NCBI GenBank assembly: GCA_911728435.2
Contig: OU452204.1
Location: 8,060,001 to 8,124,000, forward strand
Source of the DNA: Apoderus coryli
Taxonomy: Eukaryota; Arthropoda; Insecta; Coleoptera; Attelabidae
Reading direction: 5' to 3'
Length of the DNA: 64,000 nt
The notes below the pieces were generated by a model, which ran no database searches, was not told the DNA's origin, and worked only from the letters and a program-made list of their open reading frames with translations. This document shows positions 21,151-35,500 of the stretch, one piece after another. The stretch's first letter is position 1. Every line of letters begins with the position of its first letter. The position numbers and the translations under genes are program-made.

Positions 21151-23302
21151 AAGTCTAGGTAGCTCTGCTGCGACTCATCCGTGAGGGTTGATCCAGTAGG
21201 TAGGTGACAGAAATGCCAGGAAATATTGGTGGTTATGTAACGACGAAAACAAGTGGGTAAAAAAAATATGTTACTAGGCGCCATCTTGCGCTATAGTGAG
21301 AAATTACAGGTCAGGAGATTCCTGTCGCCGCCAGCCGCTCTGATATAATAACTATAAGACGGGTAGAGAAATGGTTAGCTGAGACCCAAAAAGCAAAGGA
21401 TGGTGTCGTTCTACTTTACGTATGGTTCTCTCAAATCTTCTCAAATTTATTGATAGGTACAAGCCTCGATGCAAAAATCATGTCCAAGGGGGTAACATTA
21501 ATAGATACCTAATTAAGAAGAACTAGAATATAAATTGGAGAAATAATCCATAATTCAAGAGCGGAGTGCAATATTAAATGCAAGATGTTTCCGTTATGTA
21601 TGTGAGTTTTATATTTATTTTGTTATATTGTATCAATTACCTGGTATGTATTTGATGTGTTTTTAACTGTTTGGCTGCTGATGATGTGATTTAGAACATC
21701 CCGAAACATCTTCCACTTTTGAGAGAAGCGATAAACAATTTGTGGAGGTGGCGGTGATAGTTTTATTGCATTTAAATAGATCTAGATATCGAGCCAAAGG
21801 GAGACCAATGATCCGCATTTTATCGACACCTTATGTGTAGTGATAAATCGGTAGTTACTCATAAATACTCAAAACCTATATGAAGTGGAGAGTCGAAAAT
21901 CTTCACTTACTACGCAAAGAAACCGCATCATGGCTGGATGAGGTTCTATTGATAACTAGACTAAATTGGGATGCTCGCAAGAAAAAATCTTAAAAGACAA
22001 TGTTCACCATGAATCTGCTGTGATTCCGGAAAACGGAAAACAAAATTTAAATGGTAAGTTGGTTACGCTTTAATTTCAATTTGTTTCAATCCTCAAAGTC
22101 ACATCCTGTAAGAACAGGCGTTAATTTTGAGACACCCTGTATACATCCTCCACAGAAGTCTTTCAATATTTACAAATTACTGCAAACACTGTTATTAATA
22201 TTATTGCAGTGACGCCAACTCGTAGGAAATTTCCCCATTCGTGGGAAAAGGAAAATTTTTACTCAAATTACAAATTTGTAGGAAATTCATTATATAATTT
22301 GAGCAACAATTGAATAGTTGGTGGAACTATAAAATCTCAGACAACATTAATTTATCGAATATAGTAGAATGCTAACAACAAACTCCTCCCATTACACGAG
22401 ATGTAATACTAGATATTATAAGTATATGACTAACTCAGGTCTGATTGAGTTTAGAAATTCATTGTATTATTAAATTTTTATAGACAACGATACTTCCTAG
22501 CTAACAAGCCATCGTTTTGAACTTTTTTCAAAAACATTGAGTAATTTTTAAAGTATGTGAGAATTATTTTTTAACGACCATCTTTAAGAACCTGTTTTTT
22601 ATTTCGCCGAAAAAATGTTTGCTTTAATAATAATTGTGAACATATTAAACATTTATTTTTGCAATATTTTGGAAATATCATTTCCATATTTTTGTGTTAT
22701 TTAATAAAAATACGTTTTATCTTGTCACTTAGCTCCTTAGAATTCGTGGGAAACGGGAAATTTTGAGCTTTGGTGTGGGAAATTTTATTTTCAAAGGCAT
22801 TTTATTATTGGCATGTTCGCTTATTTTGTGTGTAGGAAGTGATCCAGTGGAGCTATTGGATACTGTCAATCATACAATTTATTTTTTTAGTATATCTTGG
22901 CGTAAGGATAACTTTTAACCATTTTGTCGTTAATAGTTTCTAAATGAGACATTTAGCACCTAATCATAAGGGGAAAAGAGATTTTATTTCTTATCCGAAA
23001 ATTTAATGTTTAAACACACTCTACCCTACAGCATCCCTTACTTGACTAATAGTCTTTTTAATCTACCTCCCACATATACTTAGTCGATTATTTTAAAAAT
23101 ACTACAATAATATCGGTAATTTCAAATATTTTATATATAAAGTGGATCTTTGATAATTCTATAATATCAATTTCTTATCAAGATTCAAGTGTCTATATCA
23201 ATTAAAAAAATGATTAGCTAAAATATTTTAATCAATAACGAAATTTCTGAGCCTATTGTCTAAAATACATCCGACAGAGACTTTCAAAAAGTTAATAGAA
23301 AT
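21151..23302. other. No gene recognised; one decayed hammerhead-like motif
   Basis: AT-rich and non-coding. CTGATGATG followed 16 bases later by CCCGAAACATC at 21678-21710 resembles the hammerhead core of the Penelope-like family, but the cleavage triplet is lost. AGACACCCTGTATAC at about 22130 is the tip of a small DNA element. The rest shows nothing supportable. Confidence 0.4.
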
Positions 23303-26300
23303 ATGTTTAAGAAGATCAAAAAAGCAATAATTTTTATTGTTATAACAGTAGCATCTTCTTCAGCACTTGGTACGTACGCCAGAATATATTATAATAGGAT
23401 ATTTCAATTAATAATACTATGTATGCTATTTATTTATATACAGATACTTTTGAAAAAGTTAGTCCTAGAATTGTTAATGGATATAACGCTTCAGATGGCG
23501 AATTTCCCTATGCAGTAAGTAGGTGAAATCATCAGCTGTACTAGAGAACTAATAAATTCCTATTTTATGAAGGTTTCTGTTCGATATTTCAACAACCATG
23601 AATGTGGAGGATCCATAATAAACGAAAAATGGGTTTTAACAGCAGCGCATTGCATTTATGTTAAGTAAGTCTATACAAATAGGATGGATTATAGGAATAA
23701 TGGGATGACTGCTAGAAAAACTAATATTATGATAGGTAGATAATTGCAATTACAAAAGTCCGATTTATTGATATTAGCGTTCTAAAAAGTAATGGAATTT
23801 CTAAAATTTCAACACTATTAAATAGTTGTGTTGGACTCTATAATACACAAATAATAATGTAGCACGGCTAGTTGGAAAAGTTTTTTTGACGATTTAAACT
23901 GAAAAGATATAGACTATACAATTAATCTTTGATATAAGTATTTTGCACTTATGAGCGTTTTTTATTTGGATATTTTGTAAAAAAATAAAATTGATTTTTA
24001 TTTCAAATAATAGCAGATTTCTTGAATTTATCTAGGTACCTACCAGTTTATTAATACAAAAAGCTTCAAAAAGTATGAAACTGCTTTTACATTTATGGTA
24101 GGCATTCTTGGGTTTTATGATGGGCAATATCGGAATACAACTTAGTCAAAACCATTTATCCTTAATTCCACTATACACTACATACTAGAAGGGGTTTTGT
24201 TTCGTTCATTAGACTACCCTGTAGTAGTAAAATCATTTAACAAATAAAACTGGACCTAAATATCTCAAAAAAATATTGTGTTAGGACGTCTGTGGATTTT
24301 TTGGTCATTATTAACAAAGTTTATTTTTGGTGTGGAGAGTTATTCGTGACTCAAGGGCACCAGCTTATTTTGCTACAAAACGTTGGTTAGTCACTCGATG
24401 TGTCTGTAACATAGCAGATTTTTGCAAACTGTTACTACTAAAAACTTCATTTCTTTTCAAATGTTAAAGTGAATGTGAAATTGTTGATTAAATTGTCGTA
24501 AAAATAAGTACCTATTGATCATAATATAATAATATTTCCTCTAGGTTTCTAAATGTATCAACCATACTTTATGGCACAAAATTTGCTAAAACTGGTCAAA
24601 TCGTCGATCAGAACATAGTTAGTGTGAAAAGAGCCTTACAACATCCAAATTTTGAAAATTATGGGGGATATTTCAATGATATTGCTCTAATAGAGGTAAG
24701 TTTTTTGTGTAAATTCTTACAAAAAAATAATAGTAACATTAGACCACAACTACTAGCAAAACCAGCATCTCTGTTTACGTTAACATTGCAGTATTTGCAA
24801 TAAAGTATAATGAAATTTTTGTTCCTAGCAATCTCCTGTACATGCGTGTAACAACAGGGATTTAGTTGTTAAATTTTTTTATCATTTTTAACAACAAACG
24901 ATTAATTTTAATAAAATAAAATACGTAATAAAAAATATCACTCTATGTATAGGTATAATATTCCGAAGAACAATCTTTGAATTCTGCATCTCTGCATTCG
25001 TTGAAATTGCCTTTAGTTCATTTTTTTCTTGTCGTCTCGCTCCAGACCTATACAAAGATGCTCAATTTTTGTCGAAGACGCTCTTCATGTTGTCAGCTAT
25101 GAGTGTTTCACACAGGCTTAGAAATTAAAGCAAAGACGCTTTATGAGCTCTTTCTTACGATAAAACGCTATGGAATCCATTTCTTCTTGTATTCTAGTTT
25201 TAGTGTTTACTAACTCTCTTTGGTGTCTTGCCATTTTTCACCAACACTAGTGAAAACCCGTTCTTCTTCCTTTATAGTTTCCCAGAAATGATGATATCCT
25301 CTCAATCGTAATTAACATTAATATTGAACATGCATCACATCAAATTGGCGGCGGCGACTTATTAGTTGACTTTAAATCCTTTGAATTTCAATGATTCAAA
25401 TTCTGTCCTGTCGATAGACAATAAATGTATACTTGAAACGTGAAATTAGAGCCCAAATATAATAGAATTTTGAAGCGTTTTGGTGCTGGTAGTTTTCGAG
25501 TTACGCTTTTACACTTATATTGAATATGTTAATGTTAAAACAATGATTGTACATGTCAATGATCATGAGATGTAAAAATAGCGACTGTACCTATAACGTT
25601 TTCGAAAAATTGGTGTCAGCTTTTGGTGATATCTACTCTCAGAATACATGTTCTGTACGTTGAAAAAAAAAATAGTGGGAATGCGATCTTGAGACCCTAT
25701 TTCTTGATGATAATTTCAACAACCCTGATATAGAATGTTCCGGTTCTGGGCTTAGGGTATATGTGTTTAGTAAAGATACATTTTTATGCCTGAAAAGTTA
25801 CTTTTATCTGACAAATAACTTTCAATTCGTTCATAATGATCACTGATTCCTAATGTTTGTTAGGTTTTTACAATTATTTCGCTCAATTGCCATAATAATT
25901 ATCACGTATGAACCGAAGAAAATCCTCACGCCATGATAGAAAATAATTTCCAAGAGCTGTTTTCTCTCAATACCGAGATTGGAGTCGTTCATGAACACTT
26001 TCTTTATTGGGCCCCATTTTCTTCAACCTTTTAAACTCTAATAATACCAAATGTTTTTGGAGCGTCTCCTACTTAAAATTTTAAGGAAAGTTCTACTTAG
26101 GATATCCACACTTTACTTTAGCCGAGAATTAATATTTTGATGAAAATTTGCTCTTTACTATACGAAACAGAATATTTGAATCATCTATCATTTTTAGCAC
26201 TTCCACCAAAAAAATACCCCTGTTTCGTCATGGTATTTTTTTTTACGGAAAATGGATAATTTAATTATACAGGGTGTCGCGTTTTAAATTCTCGACCACA

Positions 26301-27718
26301 CAAAGATGTTTGGAAATGTGCTCATTCCCTCTTCAGTAGCTTACAATGGTTATATAAGAATTATCTTAACGAAGGAAGTTCTTATTAGACGGCGTGCAAA
26401 TTTTTCCTCAAAAATCCTGCATCTGTGCTAATAGTTGATTTTAAAATAACTTACTCCGTTACTTCAAAACGAAGTATTTAAATGTGTAATTATTATCTGC
26501 CAAGTTTTGATTCATTAGCTCTTGCCACTCTATTTTTCAAATTACTTAGGTAGGTACTTAGTAGCCAACCGTATTTTTCAGGTTAAATCTCCATTTGAAT
26601 TTACAAACACTGTTTCACCTCTACGTTTACCAATGCAACACGAAATGACACCTTATTTTGATGAGGCAACATTAGTAGGATGGGGCTATCCACAAGTTGA
26701 TATAAAAAATGTGTCACAAGTGTTACAGAAAGTTTCCATAACGATCTATCCAGATGATATTTGTAGTAAATATTTCGGTGCAAATTTTTCGACTGTGTCA
26801 CATATTTGTGCAGGAGGATATGGACGTGGTCAATGCACGGTAAGTCACCTTACCAAATTTGTCGTCATTAGGTAAAATACCTACTTGAGGTTTGTATTTA
26901 AATTAGAAACCGATAAATAATATCTTACTTAGATAAACACCCCTCAACTTATTTAGAAGAAAACTGATTTGACTGATGATTTAAGAAAGATAGATCGGAT
27001 GTCTAGGGTGAGAGTAACACTGATACAGGTAAAATTTGTGTTTATCGTAAAGTTTTTTAATTTTACTATGAAGTTCAACACATACTGACGCACATATAGT
27101 TTTCCAAAAACGCAATATTCGTATTCGCAGGGGACCTCAAAACTTGAACTTCCCTTAAAATCTTCGCGTGGAATTTTTGACCTGATCACAATACAACAGC
27201 CACAGTATAATAATAATACAATATTCTGACTCTCCGCTTGCGAGGCGTCCTGCGCATCTCGTCGCGCATGCCGGCATTATGGGTTAAACCGTCACAATAA
27301 TCGCATAGACGTAGATAGATACCGTTCACTCCTGTGTTCAATATATTGTCGGCGTGTACGAGATAAATAAATAAATATTGTGTTTGTAATCTAATTCTGA
27401 CTATTTTTTAAATGATAATGATGTTTGTAATATATTTTGTGCCTTAGTGTACTATATTTTGCTCACGATTTTTTTGAAATAAACAAAAACAGACACATCG
27501 CACAGTAACATTATTATGCAAATATTTAGATATATTTTGACAGAAAATACCTTATATTTTCTTACCATTTGCAGGGTGATTCCGGTGGTGCTTTAACAGT
27601 GAGAGGGGTCCAGTATGGTGTGGTTTCGTGGTCAGACAAACCGTGTGCTACAACTCCTGGAGTTCTTACTAGAGTTGCCAGTTACCGGACATGGATAAAC
27701 AACATAACATACATCTAA
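23303..27718 (+). CDS. Secreted trypsin-fold serine protease, six exons
   Basis: S1-family protease, 260 aa. Exons: 23303-23369, 23444-23514, 23573-23664, 24545-24695, 26582-26839, 27575-27718, all with GT/AG borders and matching phases. Residues 1-22 form a signal peptide (basic start, then [13 protein letters not shown]). A short propeptide ends at SPR31 before IVNG, so activation is by cleavage after Arg31. Catalytic residues: His72 (TAAHC), Asp122 (DIAL) and Ser216 (GDSGG). The specificity position equivalent to trypsin Asp189 is Gly (RGQCTGDSGG) and position 216-equivalent is Ser (VSWSD). Trypsin specificity is therefore unlikely; a chymotrypsin- or elastase-like preference is inferred. 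GDSGGA replaces the common GDSGGP. Likely a digestive or haemolymph enzyme; the substrate is unknown. ATTAAA at 27787 may be the polyA signal. Confidence 0.93.
24696..26581. other. Protease intron 4, no gene inside
   Basis: A 1.9-kb intron. ATACAGGGTGTCGCGTTTTA at about 26268 is the tip of a small DNA-transposon derivative. On the minus strand around 25150-25310 is a short frame reading [17 protein letters not shown] that looks once-coding but is not recognised. Nothing else is supported. Confidence 0.45.
27235..27405 (+). repeat. Dispersed repeat C, copy 2
   Basis: Second copy of the 8210-8385 repeat in the same orientation, lying in the last intron of the serine protease gene. Shared words include CATGCCGGCATTAT and TCGGCGTGTACGAGAT. 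Confidence 0.7.
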
Positions 27719-27937
27719 ATGCTATTGTATTTGTAATTTACTGTGAAAAATATAGTATTTATCTTTAAATGTATTATGGCATGTTCATTAAAACATAATA
27801 TGTAGAATGTCAAAATTAATTTATAAAGATAAAGTAAATGAAATCAAATATTCACCAAATTCAGAACAAACATAATCATCACTTTAATAAGTCCAAATTA
27901 ACACCCAGTCTTTTATTTGGTTTTTTGTTCAATAGCA

Positions 27938-28330
27938 GTGGCGGCTCGTGCTTCTAAAAACTAGAGGTGCTGTGGGTACCCAAACACTACAACCAAATGA
28001 GACTTGGAAGAAACATCTGATGCTTCATCCGTTATTGCCAAATGATCAGTATTTTGTAATTCACTTAAAAGATTTCCATCATATACCTCTAACATACAAT
28101 CTGATGAATCGTTCTGAATTTCTTTACACGTTCCTTTAAAAACTGGTTTTTCCAAATATTCGGCACGTGTTTTAACTGATAGTCCAAGTTAATCTCTACC
28201 TATTCGGATTTCTTGTGAATTTCTACTACAACTTTATTACATAAATCTTCTATAGATTCTCTAGGAGTCATTCGCTGAACACCCTTCCTTACAAGCCCAT
28301 TCAGCGACTATCCAACTTAATAATTCTTTG
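27938..28330 (-). mobile_element. Possible hAT-type end with coding remnant
   Basis: CAGTGGCGGCTCGTG at 27938 resembles the CAGTGGCG tips of hAT-type elements, including the better-supported one at 39031. The minus strand to its right has a 64-residue open frame (27961-28155, with the segment GTCKEIQNDSSDC) and an upstream piece reading KELLSWIVAEWACKEG in another frame. I do not recognise the protein with confidence, and no matching right end was found. It begins about 220 bp past the protease stop codon. Confidence 0.3.
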
Positions 28331-29465
28331 CTGATTTTAATTCGTTTCAGCCTGGTGAAGAACTACTCTACAATACACGTTATGCACACTAGAATAATAC
28401 AGCTTTACACATTTGGTTTATCCCGTCACAATTATCGTCAAAGTTCCGTTTAACATTGAATGTGTAACAAATCGTAATCTAAAATTAAGTATTTCGGACA
28501 TTTCATCGACATGATTGTGCGATCCATGGCTCGTTCGTCGTGATTCCAAAGGCATATGTTTAAATAAGTTAATGAACATTTTTTTAATGATTAACGTGTT
28601 TGAACGAATTATTACTCTAAATATACAAGAGGAGAGTTTTAGGTTCTGTTAGTTTTTCTTCTAATGAAGAAGTCCTACATTACAAATTCATGTTAAACAT
28701 CTAACACTTAACCAATTTCTACAAAAATCTGCCTATTTAAATTTAGAAGTGCTGACCATAACAACGTTAATTCGAATCTTCAACAATTAAACTGTATTCA
28801 CAATTGTACTTCAATTTATTAAACTCCATCTTTTATAATGGTATCACTGCTAATAGCGGATATCAGTGATTTCTTTTATACTTTAATATCACATTAAAAC
28901 CTCTGAAGATAACGTTTTTCTCTACGAGACGAGAGAATCAACAGGTTTAAAGGTAACCGTTATTTAAATATCATTCTTTTTGTGCTACCCGATACAGATT
29001 TTTGATATTATTTAAAAAAATTAGTAAATATTTGGTAATACATTAATTATTAAAGTAAACAATTATATACTTTTAATTAATATATTTAACGATATATTAT
29101 TGGCAAACATATTTTTTTTATCTGTAGGAGCATTAAAAACAGCAACCCAGTTTCGTAGCCGACCTTTGAGACTACTCATTCACGATTTCTACCTTTAGTT
29201 TTAAAATAATTGCCTCAGAAAATTCAACAACATTCAAAATATAGCTATGTTAGCTGCTCTAATAACTCTATAGAAAAGTGCAGTGGAATAATTAGCCCTG
29301 CAACAGGATTCGTACAGCAAGGACGTAGTCTTAGAACATTAAATTTTAAACCAGATAAAATATTTTGTAAATTAGGTGTATAACAATATAAACCAACAAT
29401 CGACCAAGGAGGGATAAGTCAGAGAGTCAATTTACGTTAATTTTGTATTAATTGTTTAAATAAAA
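28331..29465. other. No gene recognised
   Basis: AT-rich intergenic sequence between the protease (+) and the 3' end of the LITAF-like gene (-). No frame, repeat or RNA motif was supported. Confidence 0.5.
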
Positions 29466-29467
29466 AA

Positions 29468-29473
29468 CTTTAT
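29468..29473 (-). terminator. PolyA signal of LITAF-like gene
   Basis: AATAAA on the minus strand, about 45 bases past the stop codon of the LITAF-like gene. A canonical signal at a sensible distance. Confidence 0.7.
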
Positions 29474-29515
29474 TTTTTCTTTGTTTAAATATAATAATCA
29501 ATTTAATCCTACACA

Positions 29516-32500
29516 TTAGCACAATTCGGGTATTTCAGGTATATTTCGAGATGAACCCTTCTTCGGACATGGTGGACATTTCATTTTGCCAGACTTTCTG
29601 TCATATTCACCCAAAAACGTTTTACAATGTTTACAATAAAGCAAAATAGTACTGCTTTGCGGCATTAAGAACGGTAGGAAACATATTGGCCAACATATGA
29701 GAAGACATAACGCTCCTAAGGATGAATGGGCAACCTAAAATATCAACAACTATAATTAAACTACAAAATTTTACATTACAATAGGAAATCCGTCGAGCAC
29801 ATGATTACAAAATATATTTTGAATATCAATAAAAAATGGAAAAGATCAGATTCCATCAGATGATCCGCTAGTTGCTGTGAGTGCATTAGCATCATGCGCT
29901 TTATACTGCCCACCTTGCATGGCAAAACGTCTTGCAAAAATTATGTAATATTTTTTACCGTTGATCGAGCTGCTGACGAATCATATTCAATTGTTTGAAA
30001 ATTTTGGTCTGTGTTACTAATACATTCGTAAAGTTGGAAAGAATTGAGCTTGGATGAAAGTTTTCCACTTACACACAGCATCTACAGACAGACTTATGTT
30101 TTCGTCTTTTTGATTTTTCTTTATATAGAGTTAGAGGAATGCAATGTAACAAAAAAGCCTTAGCGGGCTATATAACTTCGTTACAGTTTTCTTAACATCT
30201 TCAAACAAATTTGAAAATATCAAAAAAGACAATAATATATTTTTTCCACATCATCTGTATTAAATCTTTTTCCATCAAAAACGACTTGCAATATGAAGAA
30301 CAAAACGATGCAAATATAAGTTCAATGTAAAAAGATTTTGAAACCGAATGGACGTTAGATGTCCAGGATAAACCTGTAGGTATATGTTAACATCAGTAAA
30401 ATATTACCGTATTATTTTTGTAGCACCAAAAAACTTTCATAATACGAAACTATATTTGCGTCAACAATCATTATTTATTTAGTATTGCTAGTTGACGGAT
30501 TTCCCATTTCTAATGAAACACCCTGTATATGATAAGGAATGCATTTCTTAATTGAACTTCAAGCTAGTGATTTTGAAAAACTCGTTTCACCAATTCCCTA
30601 AAACCCCTTTTTTATATCTCAACGCACGTCTCGCTAACAATGTTGGCATCCTCAGTAGAGAATTAAAACTCGTGATATAAAAAACGTACCAGCACTGATG
30701 AAGTGGTAAAACGAATTTTTCAAGGTTACTTTACACCAAAGGTTCTACTCATCGATTATATTCAACATAGTGATTGATTTAATTAAAGTTTTAAATTATC
30801 CATTTGCAAGCTCGAAAACTTTTATAGTGGTATATTTACAGCGCATGTTTTGTTATTCGAGTGCTATTGGTTCATTACAGTGACTGGAACATTCCTCCGG
30901 GACAAAAATCATAAAAATTTTCACCGTGGATTATCTACAAATTAGTACATCTATCAAACTGCCTCCAGTTTTCTGATGAAAATCCCTCCCGAGTCACCGT
31001 GATTTGCTGTGCCGTGTGAACTGATATGGAAAATGTCAATTATCCTGAGAGGCATGGCTGGGCAAGACTGCTTGATTGGTCAAAGGAAATAAAAGATAAA
31101 AGTTCAAGTAGACGGGTCGGCGCTTGTGAATGTTTGTATACGAATATGCATGATGCAATTTGTTGTTCTTCAACCACATAATTTTATAAAACAGTTTGAT
31201 TCAAATGCTTTGAAGTTATTTCGATATGAGAAAGTGAAAAAACTTGGTGGTTTCAAGCCCAAGAAAAGCTGTCTACTCGACAAAGACAAGCTGTGCTGAC
31301 TTTTACATCACACTGTTGGAAACTGGAAATTTAGAAGTACTTCTAGACACAAACTGCTATTGGACATTGAAAATAATACAATTTCGAGAATCACCTCCGA
31401 TATAATTCCAATAATAATAAATTAAGCCTTGTCTGATACTGTCTCAGTCTTAGCAGGGGTCAGTAGATCTAAAATAGCACCTTTGTGAGTGAATATCATT
31501 AAAAATACTCTATAAATTAAATAATACCGACAGAAACCCAATTTTGCTTTGGATTAGCATTTCCAAATGGACAATTCGCACTTGAATGACATCAGCATGT
31601 CCAATAGCTAGCAGGATTATACTTTGGTAGTCTTCGCATCTATTAAATTTGGGTATTTTGCAAAACTCTGAATACTACTTGTGCCAGGATGATCAAATGG
31701 TGGAAGATGTTCTATTTTTTTCAACATTAATCACGTTGTGGAAGGTTGATATGCAGCAAAACATTTTGAGCGTACCTACCTACTCAAAATCTATTTTCAC
31801 TTATTAATAATTTACTTATTATGTAATATTTATTATATGGTATAGTAAATTGCTCAATGTCACTTACATCAACTTACTCTGTTTCTTTGTTTGCGAATAC
31901 AAGGTCTATCTGCTCTTTTACATTTAGGACATGTTACTCTTAATGGACCTGGTTGCCAAGTTTCAACTACAAATCAAAAACCTATTATTTCTATTCACGT
32001 CACCTCCATTTTTCATCCGTACAAGTCATCAACAAGTTCGTTAAGTTAATAATATCGAAATATAAAATATTGTAGAAAAAAAAATAAGTCAAGCTTTCTG
32101 AAGGTGCGTATATGAAGTCACTGTAATATATAAATTAAATATTACCTGTTGTTTTAAATAAATTTGAGGACTTGAATTTTGCTGGTGATGCCCCTCGACA
32201 ACTTCTTAATCTTGTTGCTACAAAATAAAAACATATTACAAATATACTACTGAACAACAAATTAGGAATTGAGTAAATAATGTGTAGTTTTCATCAATTA
32301 TTGTACTATCTTTCACCCAGAGGCGCACCAAGTGTTTTCGTCGCCGTCGCGTTGTGCAAAATACCAACAGGCGCCTTTACCCTATAGGTATTGAGCAAAA
32401 ATACTGCTCATTCCATCATAGTTGACCATTGAAATTTAGGACGAACACTTTTGACTAGACTTGTTAATACTGATACTTACAAAAAAAAAACAAGTTTTCC

Positions 32501-35500
32501 TTGCACAATGAAACAACAGTAACAAAACAATATGTGAGAGAAATTACTATAATGTTCTATAGGAATCATGCTAAGTAGTTAGAAGTACACAAAACCCATA
32601 TTTAATAAAACGAATAAAATATTTCAATTCCTTGGCAATCATGAATAGTCATAGGAAAGTTGAATAGATTTTTTTCTAAGACAGTCTTTAAATGCCTTTA
32701 TTATATGATCAATCGTAATTTGAAAATGAAGTACATTGTAATGCTGTTTTTCATTAGTGGGAAATATTTAAAAACGCACGGGTAAATTTCTTGGTAATGA
32801 AAAAGTAGCATCGGTTATGAAAAATCACCATAGCAACGCAGACAATACAATTAAACCAAATTGACAGTTTATTGTTATTATTATTAAATTATTTCGATAA
32901 TTTCGAACGTTTCAAAGCTATTTATATAATGAAAAATAGTGCGATAGTGAATATAGTTTAACACCACCCAGTCAATTGAATACTTTTAACTCATCGTATG
33001 TAGGCTTACGCCAACAGAGCGAGTATAGGTAAGTTTCGAAAAACTAATATTCACTTAAAAATAATGATGTTTAATTTATTCAAAAGCATTAAAACAGTCG
33101 CAGAAAAATTATAGTGTGAAACTCACATGAAATGATCATTTCCTACTCCTATGATTTGCAGCACTCGCCTGCGGCTCATGCTGCAAACGATCATACTCGT
33201 AGGAAATATATGTCATTTCATGTTCGTTGCACAATATATTATTCTCTGTTGGTATAAGATTTAATTTGAAGTAGAAATATTTCTTATTAGGGTATATTCG
33301 GAGCTAAAGAAACTGTAGTACATCAGGTATTGATCTCGAGAAAAACGATAATTTAGATTTAGAATAATGCAGGTAAGAGAATATTTTATAAAGTGCGATA
33401 TCTCTACCCTATCTTCAATAAAATATTACACAAAAAAAACGTAAATTATTTTGTTTCGCATCCATGAGATAGCATTATGCCTTAAATGCGGATTATGTCT
33501 AAGATGCAGTGGCAGAAACAGCCCAATTTTATGGACCCCAAGACCCTTTGACATGGCTAATATAGGTATGTTTTTATAGGGTCGTTTAAAACTGGAGTAT
33601 TAAAAGTCAGAATAACATAGGCTGCCATTTAGTGTCACCAATTAGATGTTAAGTCTAGAAAACAAAAAACTCAAAACTTAATCCTAAAAGAAATCAAGAA
33701 AATAATTAAAACAGATCCAAATTTGATACAAAAAAATCGTTGAATTTATATTTATGGTTCCAATTTTACTAACATGTCAAATATTTCTCGTTTATAAACT
33801 TTAAGATTCTGAATTGCCTTAATTCTGTGAGGTAATTTGTTGTAAAGCCTGATGCTGACTTATAATGCATTTTTTTTCAAATAAATATAACCTGTGTGTA
33901 GGTAAATTGTAGTCAATATTATTTCTTCTAGTATTGTACAAATGGTTAATTATTGTATAATTGTTGTATTTTCTTTTATATTTAAAGTTAAAAAGTAGAC
34001 ATTTATACACATATAATATACAGGGTGAGTCACGAGGAACTGTACATACTTCTACCATAAGTAGAGGCACATTAGGGGATCATCAAATGACCATTAAAAA
34101 CTGTCTCCTTGTTTTCATTATTAATATACAGGGTGAATTATGGATATTCACCAAAACAATGTTTCGTCATATCTTTTCAATGATTAAGTCGATTTATCTC
34201 ATTTTTTTATAAAAGTGTGTATTGGTGCCTGGCAACTAACTGACATATTCAGAATTGAGAAAATCCAGGTCCGTCTTCGAGAAAATTGGTGGGACTGCTT
34301 CATATTCAACACTTCACCCTGTATATGATTTTTCAAAAATCTGATATAATGTTTTCAGAGGGCATAAATAGACAGTTAGACCTGGGTATTTGAATTTTTT
34401 GTTACACTCACCTCACATTTCCAATTAAAGATTCATTTTAGAGCCAAATTGAAAACTGGCAATAATGAAGTATCTTACTGTATAATAATGTTTAGTTATT
34501 AAAAATAAATCTTCAAAATAGACAGAAACGACACACACTGTGCTCCAGTATGGTAAATACCATAATTTGAATTGAATTACAGGGCCGGATTTAAAAATCT
34601 GGCATATCTGGTTCATCCCAATAATTCACCCTGTATGTAACTTTTTCCACCCGTAATAGACAGAAAACAGATAAAATATGTTTGTAATAACCTAGTTTTC
34701 TTATTTGTTTGAGGAAAGCTCATGTGTCTAATTATTTTAATCGGAATGAAATGAACAAGCCAGGGAAATGTTTATTCATAAATTAAGAAATAAAATAAAA
34801 AACAATAACCAAACAATAAAACAATTTTAACAATGTTGAACAAAGTAAAAAACAATTTAATAAACATTACGATTATAAAAGATGTTCAAAATGAAATCCA
34901 TCTGCCTGTGTCGTTTCTGTCTATTTTGAAGATTTCTTTTTAATAACTAAGCATTATTGTACAGTAAGATACTTTATTATTGCCAATTTTCAATTTGGCT
35001 CTAAAATGATTCTTTAATTGGAAATGTGAGGTGAGTGTAACAAAAAATTCAAATACCCAGGTCTAACTGTCTATTTATGCCCCCTGAAAAAATTATATCC
35101 GATTTTTGAAAAATCATGTACAGGGTGAAGTGTTGAATATGAAGGAGTCCCACAAATTTTCTCGAAGACGGACCTGGATTTTCTCAATTCTGAATATGTC
35201 AGTTAGTTGCCAGGCACCAATACACACTTCTATAAAAAAATGAGATAAATCGACTTAATCATTGAAAAGATATGACGAAACATTGTTTTGGTGAAGATCC
35301 ATAATTCACCCTGTATATTAATAATGAAAACAAGGAGACAGTTTTTAATGGTCATTTGATGATCCCCTAATGTGCCTCTACTTATGGTAGAAGTATGTAC
35401 AGTTCCTCGTGACTCACCCTGTATAATATACATTTGTTAGACACTTTACATTTTTAAACTTGCCTCTGCAAGATTCTCTAAACGCAATATTCTAATTGCC

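Noticed and set aside
30690..30730. CACTGATGAAGTGG... as another hammerhead motif
   Set aside because: The GAAA box and a pairing stem II are absent.
33961..35433. Two frames with the same peptide at 33961-34212 (+) and 35230-35433 (-)
   Set aside because: They are the same non-coding arm of a palindromic element read on opposite strands, with no codon structure or family match.
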